NCBI GenBank assembly: GCA_009268125.1
Contig: WBOU01000001.1
Location: forward strand, 1 to 64,000
Direction of reading: 5' to 3'
Source of the DNA: Chloroflexia bacterium SDU3-3
Lineage (GTDB): Bacteria > Chloroflexota > Chloroflexia > Chloroflexales > Roseiflexaceae
DNA: 64,000 nucleotides
Both the position numbers and the translations under genes were made by a program. The notes below the pieces were generated by a model that was not told the origin of the DNA, did no database searches, and was given only the letters and a program-made list of their open reading frames with translations. How positions within the stretch are numbered: the first letter of the stretch is position 1; every line of letters starts with the position of its first letter. Shown here piece by piece: positions 42,154 to 50,412 of the stretch.

Positions 42154-42621
42154 ATGAGACAATTCGCTGTGCAGAAGATCGCGATCGTGCTGTTTGCGCT
42201 GGTTGGCCTGTTCGATGCGCTCTACCTTTCGATCAACCGCCTAACTGCCTCGCACCTAGCCTGCCCCACCAGCGGCGGCTGCGAGGCGGTGCAGGCTAGC
42301 CCCCACGCGGTATTTTTCGGCGTGCCGGTGGCGTTTATCGGCGTGGCGGGCTACGCCGCGCTGCTGCTGCTGGCGCTGCTGAGCCTTGCCAATTTCTCGC
42401 GCGGGCCTCTTTCCGCGCGGGCGGTGCTGGCCGTGGTTGCGACGCTGGGGGTGCTCTTTTCGGCCTATCTCGTCTACCTGCAGCTGGCGGTGATCCACGC
42501 GATCTGCTTCTGGTGCATGCTCTCGGCCAGTATGGAGCTGGGCATCGCCCTGCTGGCCTGGCTCGATCTGCGCTGGTCGCGCTACGAGCCGCCGCCGCTA
42601 GATGAGCTTGCAGTGGGATAG
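42154..42621 (+). CDS. Vitamin K epoxide reductase family protein
   Basis: Integral membrane oxidoreductase of 155 residues with four or five spans. The loop cysteines are seen in LACPTSGGCEAVQASPHAVFFGVPV, and the active-site CxxC in HAICFWCMLSASMEL. It lacks the fused thioredoxin domain present in many bacterial VKORs, so it needs a separate DsbA-like partner. It would reoxidise that partner using quinone and so support disulphide formation outside the membrane. The start at 42154 has GAGG upstream; the ATG at 42121 has no convincing site. Confidence 0.9.
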   Translation: MRQFAVQKIAIVLFALVGLFDALYLSINRLTASHLACPTSGGCEAVQASPHAVFFGVPVAFIGVAGYAALLLLALLSLANFSRGPLSARAVLAVVATLGVLFSAYLVYLQLAVIHAICFWCMLSASMELGIALLAWLDLRWSRYEPPPLDELAVG

Positions 42622-42666
42622 CATAGAGTTCAGCTGCCGAAACGAATTATGTAGCGACAGCCATAA

Positions 42667-42702
42667 ACAGGTGAGCGGCATTGCACCATGCCGCTCACCT
42701 GT
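42667..42702 (+). terminator. Terminator between VKOR and aminotransferase genes
   Basis: Perfect 15-bp stem (42667-42681 and 42688-42702) with a 6-base loop; ATGTTTTG follows. It lies between convergent genes. Confidence 0.85.
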
Positions 42703-42734
42703 ATGTTTTGCCACTCAGTATGAGGTGCGCATCC

Positions 42735-43943
42735 CTACCAAAGCTCGCGCATGGCCTGGCCGATCACGCCAATGCCCTCGGCGATCTGCTCGGGGGAGTG
42801 ATAGCTGAAGGCCAGGCGGATGCTGTCGTCGCCCTGGCCGTTGCAGTAGCAGCGCGAGCCGGTGAGGAACGAGACGCCGCGCTCCTCGCTCAGGTCGAGC
42901 AGGCGGGCGGCGCTGACGCCCTGGGGCAGCGTGCACCACAGGAAGAAGCCGCCCTCGGGCCGGTAGAGCTGCACCTCGGCGGGGAACTCGCGCTCGATCG
43001 CCGCGAGCATCACCTGGCACTTGTGGCGGTACCGCTCGCGCAGCTGGGCGATGTGGCGGTCGAGCCGACCATCGGCACTGAAGCGCGAGACCACGTGGGT
43101 GACGAACGGGCCGTTCTCGCCCTCGACCTTGACCATGGCCAGCCGCTTGATCAGCTCGCTGGGGCCGCTGGCCCAGCCTAGGCGCACGCCCGGGGCCAGG
43201 ATCTTTGAGTAGGTGCCGACGCGCACCACCCAGCCCTCGGTGTCGATCGAGGCCAGCGTGGTCACCGACGAGCCGTCGAAGGCCAGCTCGCTGTAGGCGT
43301 CGTCCTCCACCACCAGCACGCCGTAGGTGGCGGCCAGCGCCACCAGCCGCCTGCGGCGATCGAGCGACATGGTGGTGCCGGTGGGGTTCTGGAAGGTGGG
43401 GATGGTGTAGATAAACTTGGGCCGGATGCGCTGGCGGGCCAGCTCGGCCAGCTTCTCCTCAAGCGCGTCGATGTCCATGCCATCGGCATCCACGGGGATG
43501 GTTACGATCTTGGCCCCGGCGATCTCGAAGCGGCGGACCGCGCCGAGGAAGCTCGGCCCCTCGATGATCACGGTGTCGCCGGGGGACACCAGCACCTCGG
43601 GCAGCAGGCCCAGCAGCTGGCCCGAGCCGTGGCTCACCAGCACCTGCTCGCGGGTGGCGGCGATACCCTGGCGCTGCAGCCGCTCGCTGATCTGCTCGTA
43701 GAGCTCGGGGCTGGTGGGGCCGTAGTTCAGCGCGGTGTCGGGCCGCTCGGCCAGCACCTCGGCGGTCACCTCGGCCAGCTCCTGGGTGGGGAAGAGCGTC
43801 GGGTCGGCGAGGCCGAAGGCCAGGCTGATCGGGGCGGCGCGGCCCTGCTGGGCGGCCCCATACATCGGCGGGGCAAGGTCGCGGGCGCGAGGCGCGTAGA
43901 GATCGCTCAGCTGCTTGGTGGTGTGCTGCGGTGATGCAACCAT
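42735..43943 (-). CDS. PLP-dependent aminotransferase (class I/II)
   Basis: Fold-type I aminotransferase of 402 residues. K247 in GTYSKILAPGVRLGW would bind pyridoxal phosphate, with FQNPTGTTMS and VEDDAYSEL as the other cofactor-site motifs. The sequence is of the LysN/2-aminoadipate or aromatic aminotransferase type, and also resembles the catalytic half of MocR regulators. There is no N-terminal winged helix here, so it is an enzyme. The start at 43943 follows GAAGGAGG. The substrate is not determined. Confidence 0.9.
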   Translation of the reverse strand: MVASPQHTTKQLSDLYAPRARDLAPPMYGAAQQGRAAPISLAFGLADPTLFPTQELAEVTAEVLAERPDTALNYGPTSPELYEQISERLQRQGIAATREQVLVSHGSGQLLGLLPEVLVSPGDTVIIEGPSFLGAVRRFEIAGAKIVTIPVDADGMDIDALEEKLAELARQRIRPKFIYTIPTFQNPTGTTMSLDRRRRLVALAATYGVLVVEDDAYSELAFDGSSVTTLASIDTEGWVVRVGTYSKILAPGVRLGWASGPSELIKRLAMVKVEGENGPFVTHVVSRFSADGRLDRHIAQLRERYRHKCQVMLAAIEREFPAEVQLYRPEGGFFLWCTLPQGVSAARLLDLSEERGVSFLTGSRCYCNGQGDDSIRLAFSYHSPEQIAEGIGVIGQAMRELW

Positions 43944-44241
43944 GGGTGTCTGGCCTCCTTCACACAAAAAGAAGATCGGGCGGCGACGCTGCGCGGCATA
44001 TGAGCGCCATGCTCCTGGGGTATGCCCGATCATCATAGCACAGCTGGCTGGCGCGGCAGGTTGGGGCCGCATCCTATCTTTGGCGGATCTTTCCCCAGCG
44101 CGGCGGCGATTGTTTTGCGCTCGCCCTGATCGCTTGCGTTTTCTCCACTTTTTTGCGATAGCGACAACAACCCTTGACACGCGGCATGATCATACTAATA
44201 TATCAACATACATTTATACGTTGATAGAAGAGGGCTTCGCT
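43944..44241. promoter_or_regulatory. Divergent promoter region with metal-sensor operator
   Basis: Rightward promoter: TTGACA (44174-44179) and TAATAT (44196-44201), 16-base spacer. Overlapping its -10 end is an imperfect 26-bp inverted repeat, TATCAAC...GTTGATA (44201-44226), the typical placement and kind of sequence bound by ArsR/SmtB repressors. It lies immediately before the sensor gene, so autoregulation is likely. The rest of the gap shows nothing clear for the leftward aminotransferase. Confidence 0.75.
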
Positions 44242-44619
44242 ATGACGGCGCAACGGCAGAGCATCGAGCTACGGGCCAAGCTCTATCGCGGGTTTGCCGA
44301 CCCATCGCGGCTCGCCATCCTCGACGCGCTGCGCGACGGCGCGAAGACGGTGGGCGAGATCGTGCAGGCGACGGGCCTGAGCCAGCCCAACGCATCGACC
44401 CACCTCTCCTGCCTGTGGGACTGCGGCCTCGTGACGCGCACCCAGCAGGGCCGCTACGTGCACTACCAGCTGAGCGATGCGCGAGTGGCCGCGCTGCTTG
44501 ACATGACCGATGAGCTGCTGGCCGATGTGGCGAAGGGTGTGTACGAGTGTACGCGCTATACCGCGCCCTCGGCGCTGAAGGGCGAAGTGATTGCTCTAGA
44601 ACAGGATGAAAGGCCATGA
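44242..44619 (+). CDS. cmtR: CmtR-like ArsR-family metal sensor
   Basis: Winged-helix repressor of 125 residues. The recognition helix region reads LSQPNASTHLSCLWDCGLV; C57 and C61 in it, and C103 in YECTRY, match the three thiols that bind Cd(II)/Pb(II) in mycobacterial CmtR. It would leave its operator when the metal binds and so induce the efflux ATPase gene, whose ATG overlaps its stop (ATGA). The start at 44242 follows AGAGG and the operator palindrome. Longer frames upstream run through the promoter and are rejected. Confidence 0.92.
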   Translation: MTAQRQSIELRAKLYRGFADPSRLAILDALRDGAKTVGEIVQATGLSQPNASTHLSCLWDCGLVTRTQQGRYVHYQLSDARVAALLDMTDELLADVAKGVYECTRYTAPSALKGEVIALEQDERP

Positions 44620-46727
44620 GCAACCCACCCCATACGCTGGAGCTGGTGGAGCTGCCGATCACGGGGATGGACTGCGCGGAGTGCGCAGGGCATGTGCAGC
44701 GGGCGCTGGCCGCCCTGCCAGGGGTTGAGTCGGTGGATGTGCTGCTGTCCACCGAGAAAGCACGGGTGCGCCTTGATTCTGCGCGGGTCGAGATCGCCGC
44801 GCTCCGGCGTGCGGTCGAGGGGGCGGGCTACTCGGTACCCGATGCCTTCCAGCCCACGGCGCAGCAGGCGGTGTCGCCCCAGCCTCAGGCGGTATCATTC
44901 ACGCGGCGTGTACTGGCGCTCTTTGGGGTCGTCTTTGCGCTGGTGCTGTTTGTGGTGGTGGTTGGCGAGGGGCTTGGCCTGTTCGCAGCGATCACCGATC
45001 GGGTGCCGCTGCCGATCGGCGCACTGATCGTGCTGGCGGCGGGCTGGCCGATCTTTCGCACTGTGGCGCGCGCTACTCTGCGTGGCCAAGTGATCGCGCA
45101 TACGCTGATGAGCCTGGGCGCGCTGGCCGCGCTGCTGGTTGGGCAGTGGGCCACCGCAGTGGTGGTGGTATTTTTCATGCGCGTTGGCGAGTACGCCGAG
45201 CGCTTCACCACCGAGCAGGCCCGCAAGGCGGTAAAAGACCTCACCGCGCTCGCGCCGCAGACCGCCCGCGTGGAGCGCGATGGCGTCGAGCACGAGGTGC
45301 CGATCGCCGATGTGCGCGTGGGTGAAACGGTGGTGGTGCGGCCCGGCGAGCAGATCCCGGTTGATGGCGAGGTGCTGGCAGGCTACGCCACGGTCGATCA
45401 GGCGGCGATCACCGGCGAGCCGATGCCGGTCGAGGCTGCGGCGGGGGCCACCGTCTTCGCTGCGACGATCGCAACGGGCGGTAGCCTGCGCGTGCGCGCC
45501 ACCGCTGTGGGTGTGGATACCACCTTTGGCAAGGTCATCCGCCTGGTGGAGGAGGCCGAGACGCACCGCGCCGATGTGCAGCGCATCGCCGATACGTTTT
45601 CGGCCTACTACCTGCCGGTGGTCGCGGGTGTGGCCGCGCTCACCTTCTTCCTCAGCCGCAACCCGCTGGCGACCGCCGCTGTGATGTTGGTGGCGTGCTC
45701 GTGCTCGTTTGCGCTCGCCACGCCCATCGCTATGCTGGCCTCGGTCGGGGCTGCGGCAAAGCGCGGCGTGCTGATCAAGGGCGGCAAGTATCTGGAAGTG
45801 TTGGCAAAGGCCGATGTGCTGCTGGTCGACAAGACCGGCACGCTCACCATGGGGTGTCCGGCGATCACCGACGTGATCCCGCTCGGCGGCATCTCGCGCG
45901 AGCGCCTGCTGGCCCTGGTCGGCGCGGCAGAGCGCGACTCCGAGCACCCCCTAGCGGGCGCGGTGCGCGATGCCACGCAGGGCATGCTGCTCCCTCAGCC
46001 AGAAGCCTTCGTGGCGCTGCCCGGCCTAGGGGTGCGCGCCCAGATCGAGGGGAGCCAGATCGCCGTCGGCAATGCGCGCCTGGTGCCGCAGGCGGCGGGA
46101 TATCCGGCAGCTGCAGAGCTTGAGCAGCAGGGCAAGACGCTGCTGCTGGTGGCCCAGGATGATCAGCTGATCGGCATTCTGGCCGCCGCCGACACGCCGC
46201 GCCCCGATCTGGCGGAGTCGCTCGCGCAGGTCCGCCAGCTTGGCATCCGCGAGGTGGTGATGCTGACTGGCGATAATGAGCGCACCGCCGCCGCGATCGC
46301 GCACCAGCTGGGCATCGCCTACCGCGCAAACCTGCTGCCCGAGGACAAGATCGCCGCCGTGCGCCAGTATCAGGCCCAGGGCCACACGGTCGTGATGATC
46401 GGCGATGGCGTTAATGATGCCCCGGCGCTGGCCCAGGCCAATGTGGGTATCGCGATGGGCGCGGCGGGCAGCACCATCGCGATCGAGGCCGCCCACGTCG
46501 CCCTGATGCAGGATAGCTGGCCGCTGGTGCCCGAGGTGCTGCGGATCGCGCGCCGCACGATGCGGGTCGTCAAGCTGAACATCGCCTTCACGTCGATCTA
46601 TAATCTGGTGGGCCTCTCGCTTGCAGCCTTTGGCCTGCTGCCCCCGATCTGGGCGGCGGCAGCGCAGTCGCTGCCCGACCTAGGCATCCTTGCCAACTCG
46701 TCGCGCCTGCTGCGCCAGCGCACCTAG
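44616..46727 (+). CDS. P1B-type heavy-metal efflux ATPase
   Basis: Membrane ATPase of 703 residues. The N-terminal metal-binding domain has GMDCAEC (C20, C23). Eight spans are expected; the intramembrane metal motif is CSC (C361-S362-C363 in ACSCSFALATP) where CPC is usual. The phosphorylation site is D405 (DKTGTLT), with SEHPLA and MIGDGVNDAPAL downstream. The last span region reads AAAQSLPDLGILANSSRLL, with an Asp as in Zn/Cd pumps rather than the Met/Ser of Cu pumps. With the CmtR-like sensor this points to export of Cd, Pb or Zn. Translationally coupled to the sensor gene by a 4-base overlap. Confidence 0.93.
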   Translation: MSNPPHTLELVELPITGMDCAECAGHVQRALAALPGVESVDVLLSTEKARVRLDSARVEIAALRRAVEGAGYSVPDAFQPTAQQAVSPQPQAVSFTRRVLALFGVVFALVLFVVVVGEGLGLFAAITDRVPLPIGALIVLAAGWPIFRTVARATLRGQVIAHTLMSLGALAALLVGQWATAVVVVFFMRVGEYAERFTTEQARKAVKDLTALAPQTARVERDGVEHEVPIADVRVGETVVVRPGEQIPVDGEVLAGYATVDQAAITGEPMPVEAAAGATVFAATIATGGSLRVRATAVGVDTTFGKVIRLVEEAETHRADVQRIADTFSAYYLPVVAGVAALTFFLSRNPLATAAVMLVACSCSFALATPIAMLASVGAAAKRGVLIKGGKYLEVLAKADVLLVDKTGTLTMGCPAITDVIPLGGISRERLLALVGAAERDSEHPLAGAVRDATQGMLLPQPEAFVALPGLGVRAQIEGSQIAVGNARLVPQAAGYPAAAELEQQGKTLLLVAQDDQLIGILAAADTPRPDLAESLAQVRQLGIREVVMLTGDNERTAAAIAHQLGIAYRANLLPEDKIAAVRQYQAQGHTVVMIGDGVNDAPALAQANVGIAMGAAGSTIAIEAAHVALMQDSWPLVPEVLRIARRTMRVVKLNIAFTSIYNLVGLSLAAFGLLPPIWAAAAQSLPDLGILANSSRLLRQRT

Positions 46728-46757
46728 CGGGGTTTTGCGCTCTTGGTGTTGTAGCGG

Positions 46758-47144
46758 TTAGGCGGGGAGCGGCGCGTGCCGCTTCACCATCGCCAGAAGA
46801 TCCTCCAGATCAAAGGGCTTGAGCAGAATAGCACAGCGCTTCTCGCGCAGGTGGGCCTCGTTGCGTGTGATCAGGTCGGTCGCCGCCGAGGCCACGATCA
46901 CGGGTATGTTGCAGGTTGCGGGGTCGAGGCGCAGCTTGTTGAGGAGGCTCCAGCCCTGCTCGGGGTTGTCCAGCGCCACCTCGACGATCACCAGCTGCGG
47001 CTGGGCCTGCGCGATTGTGGAAAAAGCATCCGATGTCGTGCGGAGCGGCTGGGTGGCATAGCCCTCTTCACCAAGGAACTCGGCCAGCATCTCCAAAAAG
47101 GCGATATCCGAATCGACCATCATGATCAGCGGCGATGTTCCCAT
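46758..47144 (-). CDS. Receiver-domain protein lacking the phospho-Asp
   Basis: Stand-alone receiver of 128 residues. The phosphoacceptor position is Glu (E55 in LVIVEVALDNP) and the acidic pair is reduced (VDSD), while the conserved Lys (ILLKPF) remains. It therefore cannot be phosphorylated in the normal way and may be locked in an active-like state or act only as an interaction module. It lies 81 bp after a PAS protein gene in the same direction, with a hairpin (47162-47191) between them. Confidence 0.85.
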   Translation of the reverse strand: MGTSPLIMMVDSDIAFLEMLAEFLGEEGYATQPLRTTSDAFSTIAQAQPQLVIVEVALDNPEQGWSLLNKLRLDPATCNIPVIVASAATDLITRNEAHLREKRCAILLKPFDLEDLLAMVKRHAPLPA

Positions 47145-47161
47145 GCTTCACCTGTCGCTTG

Positions 47162-47191
47162 GCCGCATACACGCTACACCCTGTATGCGGC
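47162..47191 (-). repeat. Intercistronic inverted repeat
   Basis: GCCGCATACA (47162-47171) and TGTATGCGGC (47182-47191), perfect 10-bp arms with a 10-base loop, between the PAS-protein and receiver genes. Confidence 0.6.
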
Positions 47192-47225
47192 TGGCTACAC
47201 CAAAGAGGCCGCGCGGCGCGGGTAG

Positions 47226-47816
47226 CTATTGGGTAGGCACCGGCTGGATCAGCACCCCCAGGCCGGTGGCCCGCCCTGAGGGGCCGCAGATCCGCCCCGC
47301 TGTGAGCATGGCCTGGAACGGTGTGCCATGCCATGAGATCATGGGCGTGACCCAGCTATGCGGTGCCTGGCTGGCCTCTGTGTGCCGCATCTCCTCCACA
47401 AATGGTCGCCGGATGCCCGACTCGACAAAGTAGGCCAGCGAGCGGCCCACAAGCAGCCGCTCGTCAGCGTCAAACATGGCGCGCGCCGCCGCATTCACCT
47501 GGCGGATGCTGCCTTCCAGCGAGGTGACCAGATAGCTGGCCGGGGCCTGCTGGAACAGATCTTGGAAATGCTGGTAGTGGACATCCTGCGTGCCCTGGGT
47601 TACATTGACCGCAGCAGAGAGCTGCTGGATATACTGCTCGGCGGCCTGCAGCGCCTCAAGCACATTTGCCAGCTCATCCATGGCCTCCATAAGCTGGGGC
47701 TGGCCGAGCGCCCCCTCGGATGCCGAGCGGTAGAGCCGCCTGGCGCGGCTGCGCAGTACCTCAAACTTGGGAGCGAACAGGTCGCCGGTATGGGTGATAG
47801 GAGTGGATGCTGCCAT
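47226..47816 (-). CDS. PAS-domain protein without output domain
   Basis: Protein of 196 residues. A helical N-terminal half (about 20-75, with ALQAAEQYIQQLSAAV) is followed by a PAS domain (about 85-195; FQQAPASYLVTSLEGSIRQVNAAARAMF). It ends in TGLGVLIQPVP, where a kinase linker would normally continue. It resembles the N-terminal sensory part of a kinase. The start ATG at 47816 is only about 20 bases from the divergent kinase gene. The open frame extends upstream into that kinase but as its antisense. It probably senses a signal and passes it through the downstream receiver protein or the adjacent kinase. Confidence 0.8.
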   Translation of the reverse strand: MAASTPITHTGDLFAPKFEVLRSRARRLYRSASEGALGQPQLMEAMDELANVLEALQAAEQYIQQLSAAVNVTQGTQDVHYQHFQDLFQQAPASYLVTSLEGSIRQVNAAARAMFDADERLLVGRSLAYFVESGIRRPFVEEMRHTEASQAPHSWVTPMISWHGTPFQAMLTAGRICGPSGRATGLGVLIQPVPTQ

Positions 47817-47837
47817 CGTGTTTCTCGCTCGCGGCCA

Positions 47838-49634
47838 ATGAGGGCTGAGCCAAGCTGGCGCGAGCAAGCTTCGTGCCTCAGCACCGATTGGCATTCTTGC
47901 GCATCTGGCAGGCTTCTTGTTGCCCAGGTGCGCTCGCTGATTGTGGCGCACATTGCGCGGAAGACCATCGAGCGCTTTCGGGCCGCGCTCGCTGGCCACG
48001 CGCAGGCCGTGCGCGGGCTGCCTACTGGGGCTGGCTGGTGCAACCTCGACTACAGCCCGATCGTGGGCGAGGATGGTGCGCCGCTGGGGGTGCTGGTCAT
48101 CCTCACCGAGGGGGTAGCGCCCAACCGCCAGGCAGAATCCAGCAGCCGCCTGCGCGAGGTTGCCGACCTGGTGCCCGACCTGCTGTGGAGCAGCGACCCC
48201 GCAGGCAATGCCGACTGGTGCAACCAGCGCTGGGCCGAGTATACCGGCCAGGGCTTTGCGCAGGCCAGCGGCGCGGGCTGGCGGGATGCGATCCACCCGG
48301 ATGATCGCACGCAGCTGGTGCGCAGCTTCCAGCACGCCCTGGAGAGCCGCCAGCCGCTCCGCCAGGAGCAGCGCATCCGCCGGGTGGATGGGGTATACCG
48401 CTGGTTCCTCGTGCAGGCCCAGCCGCTGCTGGGCCAGGATGGCCAGGTGCTGCGCTGGTGTGGGGTGGCCACCGATATCCACGAGCAGCGGGCGGCGCTC
48501 GACGCCGCCCAGGCCACCCGCAGCGAGGCCGAGATGGTGCGCTGGGCGCTGGTAGATGCCAACGCCGCACTGGAGCGGCGGATCGCCGAGCGGACTGGCG
48601 AACTGGTGCGTGTGAACAGCGCCCTTGAGGCGCTCATCCGCGTCGCGCCGCTGGCGATCATCACCATCGACCCCGAGCTGCACATCCAGCGCTGGAACCC
48701 GGCGGCCACCCAGTTGTTCGGCTGGGGCGAGCAGGAGACGGTCGGGCGGCGGCTGCCCGATGTGCCGATCGATGGCCTGTTCGCCAGCCCCGCCGAGCTG
48801 TCCGCCATCCTGCAGAGCGGCGTGCCCCGTGAGATGGAGGCCGCGAGCGCTCACAAGCGGGGTGCCCCACTGTCTCTGAGCGTGTGGGCGGCCCCGCTGT
48901 ACGATACGTTCGGCCAGGTGTCCGCTGTGATGGCGCTGCTGAGCGATATCACGGCGCGCAAGCAGGCCGAGGCCGAGCGTCGGGCGCTGCTGCAGCGGAT
49001 CATCACCGCGCAGGAGGACGAGCGCCGCCGGATCGCCCGCGAGCTCCACGACTCGCTCGGCCAGTTCCTCAGCGCCCTCAACCTGCGGCTCTCGATCCTG
49101 CAGCATCTGGAGGGGATTCCCGCCAGCGCGGTGGCCGATGTGCGCCACCTGCGCGCGATCATCGGGCAGATCGACGACGAGCTTGAGCGGCTGATCCTAG
49201 AGCTGCGCCCACCCTCGCTAGATGACCTGGGTCTGGCCGAGGCGCTTCGCCGCTATACCGAGGAGTGGACCCGCACGACCGGCATTCCGGTGGAGATCTA
49301 CATTGCCGCACTGGAGATCGAGCGCCTGCAGCCGCTCGTCGAGGTCACCACCTATCGAATCATCCAGGAAGCGCTGACCAACGTGTTCCGGCACGCCCGC
49401 GCCTCGCAGGTTGGTGTGGTCATCGAGCAGCGCCGCGACGAGCTGCGCGTGGTGATCGAGGACGACGGCGAGGGCTTCGTGCAGACGCGGCCCGTCGACC
49501 CGCCGACGGGCCGCCGCCACCTAGGCTTGCTGGGCATGGCCGAGCGCGCCGCGCTGCTGGGCGGCACCGTCACGATCGAAAGCACCCTGGGAAGGGGCAG
49601 CGCGGTCTACCTGCGCATCCCCCTGTTGCCATAA
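47838..49634 (+). CDS. PAS-PAS HisKA_3 histidine kinase
   Basis: Sensor kinase of up to 598 residues, no membrane spans. After a partial PAS end (WCNLDYSPIVGEDGAPLGVLVILTE), a PAS/PAC domain (about 110-230; WCNQRWAEYTG ... RWFLVQAQPLL) and a second PAS (about 265-375) precede HisKA_3 with H404 (RRRIARELHDSLGQ). The ATPase domain follows (YRIIQEALTNVFRHA, DDGEGF, GLLGMAERA). The N-terminus is unsure: the ATG at 47838 lacks a ribosome-binding site, and residues 1-50 do not look like PAS. A GTG at 47928 is an alternative. The partner response regulator gene follows 12 bp downstream. Confidence 0.88.
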   Translation: MRAEPSWREQASCLSTDWHSCASGRLLVAQVRSLIVAHIARKTIERFRAALAGHAQAVRGLPTGAGWCNLDYSPIVGEDGAPLGVLVILTEGVAPNRQAESSSRLREVADLVPDLLWSSDPAGNADWCNQRWAEYTGQGFAQASGAGWRDAIHPDDRTQLVRSFQHALESRQPLRQEQRIRRVDGVYRWFLVQAQPLLGQDGQVLRWCGVATDIHEQRAALDAAQATRSEAEMVRWALVDANAALERRIAERTGELVRVNSALEALIRVAPLAIITIDPELHIQRWNPAATQLFGWGEQETVGRRLPDVPIDGLFASPAELSAILQSGVPREMEAASAHKRGAPLSLSVWAAPLYDTFGQVSAVMALLSDITARKQAEAERRALLQRIITAQEDERRRIARELHDSLGQFLSALNLRLSILQHLEGIPASAVADVRHLRAIIGQIDDELERLILELRPPSLDDLGLAEALRRYTEEWTRTTGIPVEIYIAALEIERLQPLVEVTTYRIIQEALTNVFRHARASQVGVVIEQRRDELRVVIEDDGEGFVQTRPVDPPTGRRHLGLLGMAERAALLGGTVTIESTLGRGSAVYLRIPLLP

Positions 49635-49646
49635 GGAGATCGAGCG

Positions 49647-50309
49647 ATGGCAGATCTGCGCGTGATGCTGGTGGATGACCACGCCGTGCTGCGGGCTGGC
49701 CTGCAGCTGCTGATCGACGGCCAGCCCGATATGTGCGTGGTGGCCGAGGCCGGGACAATGGCCGACGCGGTCGAGCGGGCCGGGGCGCATGCCCCCGATG
49801 TGATCGTGATGGATCTCTCGCTGGCCGAGGGCGATGGAATCGCCGCGACCGCCCAGATCCTCCAGCGCCACCCCGATATCCGCGTGGTGGGCCTGACCCG
49901 GCACGCGGACCGGGGCTACCTGCGGCGCATGCTCAGCATGGGCGCGCGCGGCTATGTGCTGAAGCAGACCGCCGCCGAGGCGCTGATCAGCGCCATCCGC
50001 ACCGTGGCCGCCGGGGGCATGTACCTCGACCCGAGCTTCGCCGCCGCAGCCCAACCGGGTGAGACGCCCGCAGGCGGCAGCCCGCGCCCGCCCGCCCCAC
50101 CCGACAGCGCGCTCACCGCGCTGGAGCTGGCTGTGCTGCAGGGCGTGGCGCGCAGCCACACCAACCAGGAGATCGCCGAGCAGCTTGGGCTTGCGGCGGC
50201 GCTGGTGGCCGATCAGAAGGCCAGCGCCATGCACAAGCTGGGCCTGCATACCCGCATCGATGTGCTGCGCTACGCCACGGCCCAGGGCTGGCCCCGCAGC
50301 GGCACCTAG
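49647..50309 (+). CDS. NarL/FixJ-type response regulator
   Basis: Protein of 220 residues. The receiver has DDH at its start and the phosphoacceptor in VIVMDLSLAEGDG (about D55). A Pro/Gly-rich linker follows (about 132-150), then a LuxR-type helix-turn-helix (LTALELAVLQGVARSHTNQEIAEQLGL). The recognition helix segment (AAALVADQKASAMHKLGL) departs from the usual 'SxxTVxxH' pattern, so DNA targets may be unusual. It is the cognate partner of the kinase 12 bp upstream. Confidence 0.92.
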   Translation: MADLRVMLVDDHAVLRAGLQLLIDGQPDMCVVAEAGTMADAVERAGAHAPDVIVMDLSLAEGDGIAATAQILQRHPDIRVVGLTRHADRGYLRRMLSMGARGYVLKQTAAEALISAIRTVAAGGMYLDPSFAAAAQPGETPAGGSPRPPAPPDSALTALELAVLQGVARSHTNQEIAEQLGLAAALVADQKASAMHKLGLHTRIDVLRYATAQGWPRSGT

Positions 50310-50338
50310 CCGCAGGCGGTACGCGGCTTGCTATAGGT

Positions 50339-50374
50339 ACCACAAGCGCGCGTGCGCTGCGCGCGGCTTGTGGT
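50339..50374 (+). terminator. Hairpin after the response regulator gene
   Basis: About 14-bp GC-rich stem with one bulge (50339-50352 pairing with 50360-50374). No T-run follows; it may shape or stop the transcript before cheB. Confidence 0.5.
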
Positions 50375-50412
50375 CCCAGGCATGCCAGGGGCTTGAGAGG
50401 CAGTGATAAGGG

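Noticed and set aside
43944-44180. N-terminal extension of the aminotransferase (79 codons)
   Set aside because: Arg-rich, no ribosome-binding site, crosses the divergent promoter region; GAAGGAGG before 43943 marks the real start.
47358-47837. Upstream extension of the rightward kinase
   Set aside because: Residues in this part are antisense to the PAS-only protein and look random; the gene must start at or after 47838.
47817-49148. Upstream extension of the PAS-only protein (640 codons in all)
   Set aside because: The extension is exactly antisense to the kinase domains of the rightward gene and has no domain of its own; the ATG at 47816 starts the real protein.
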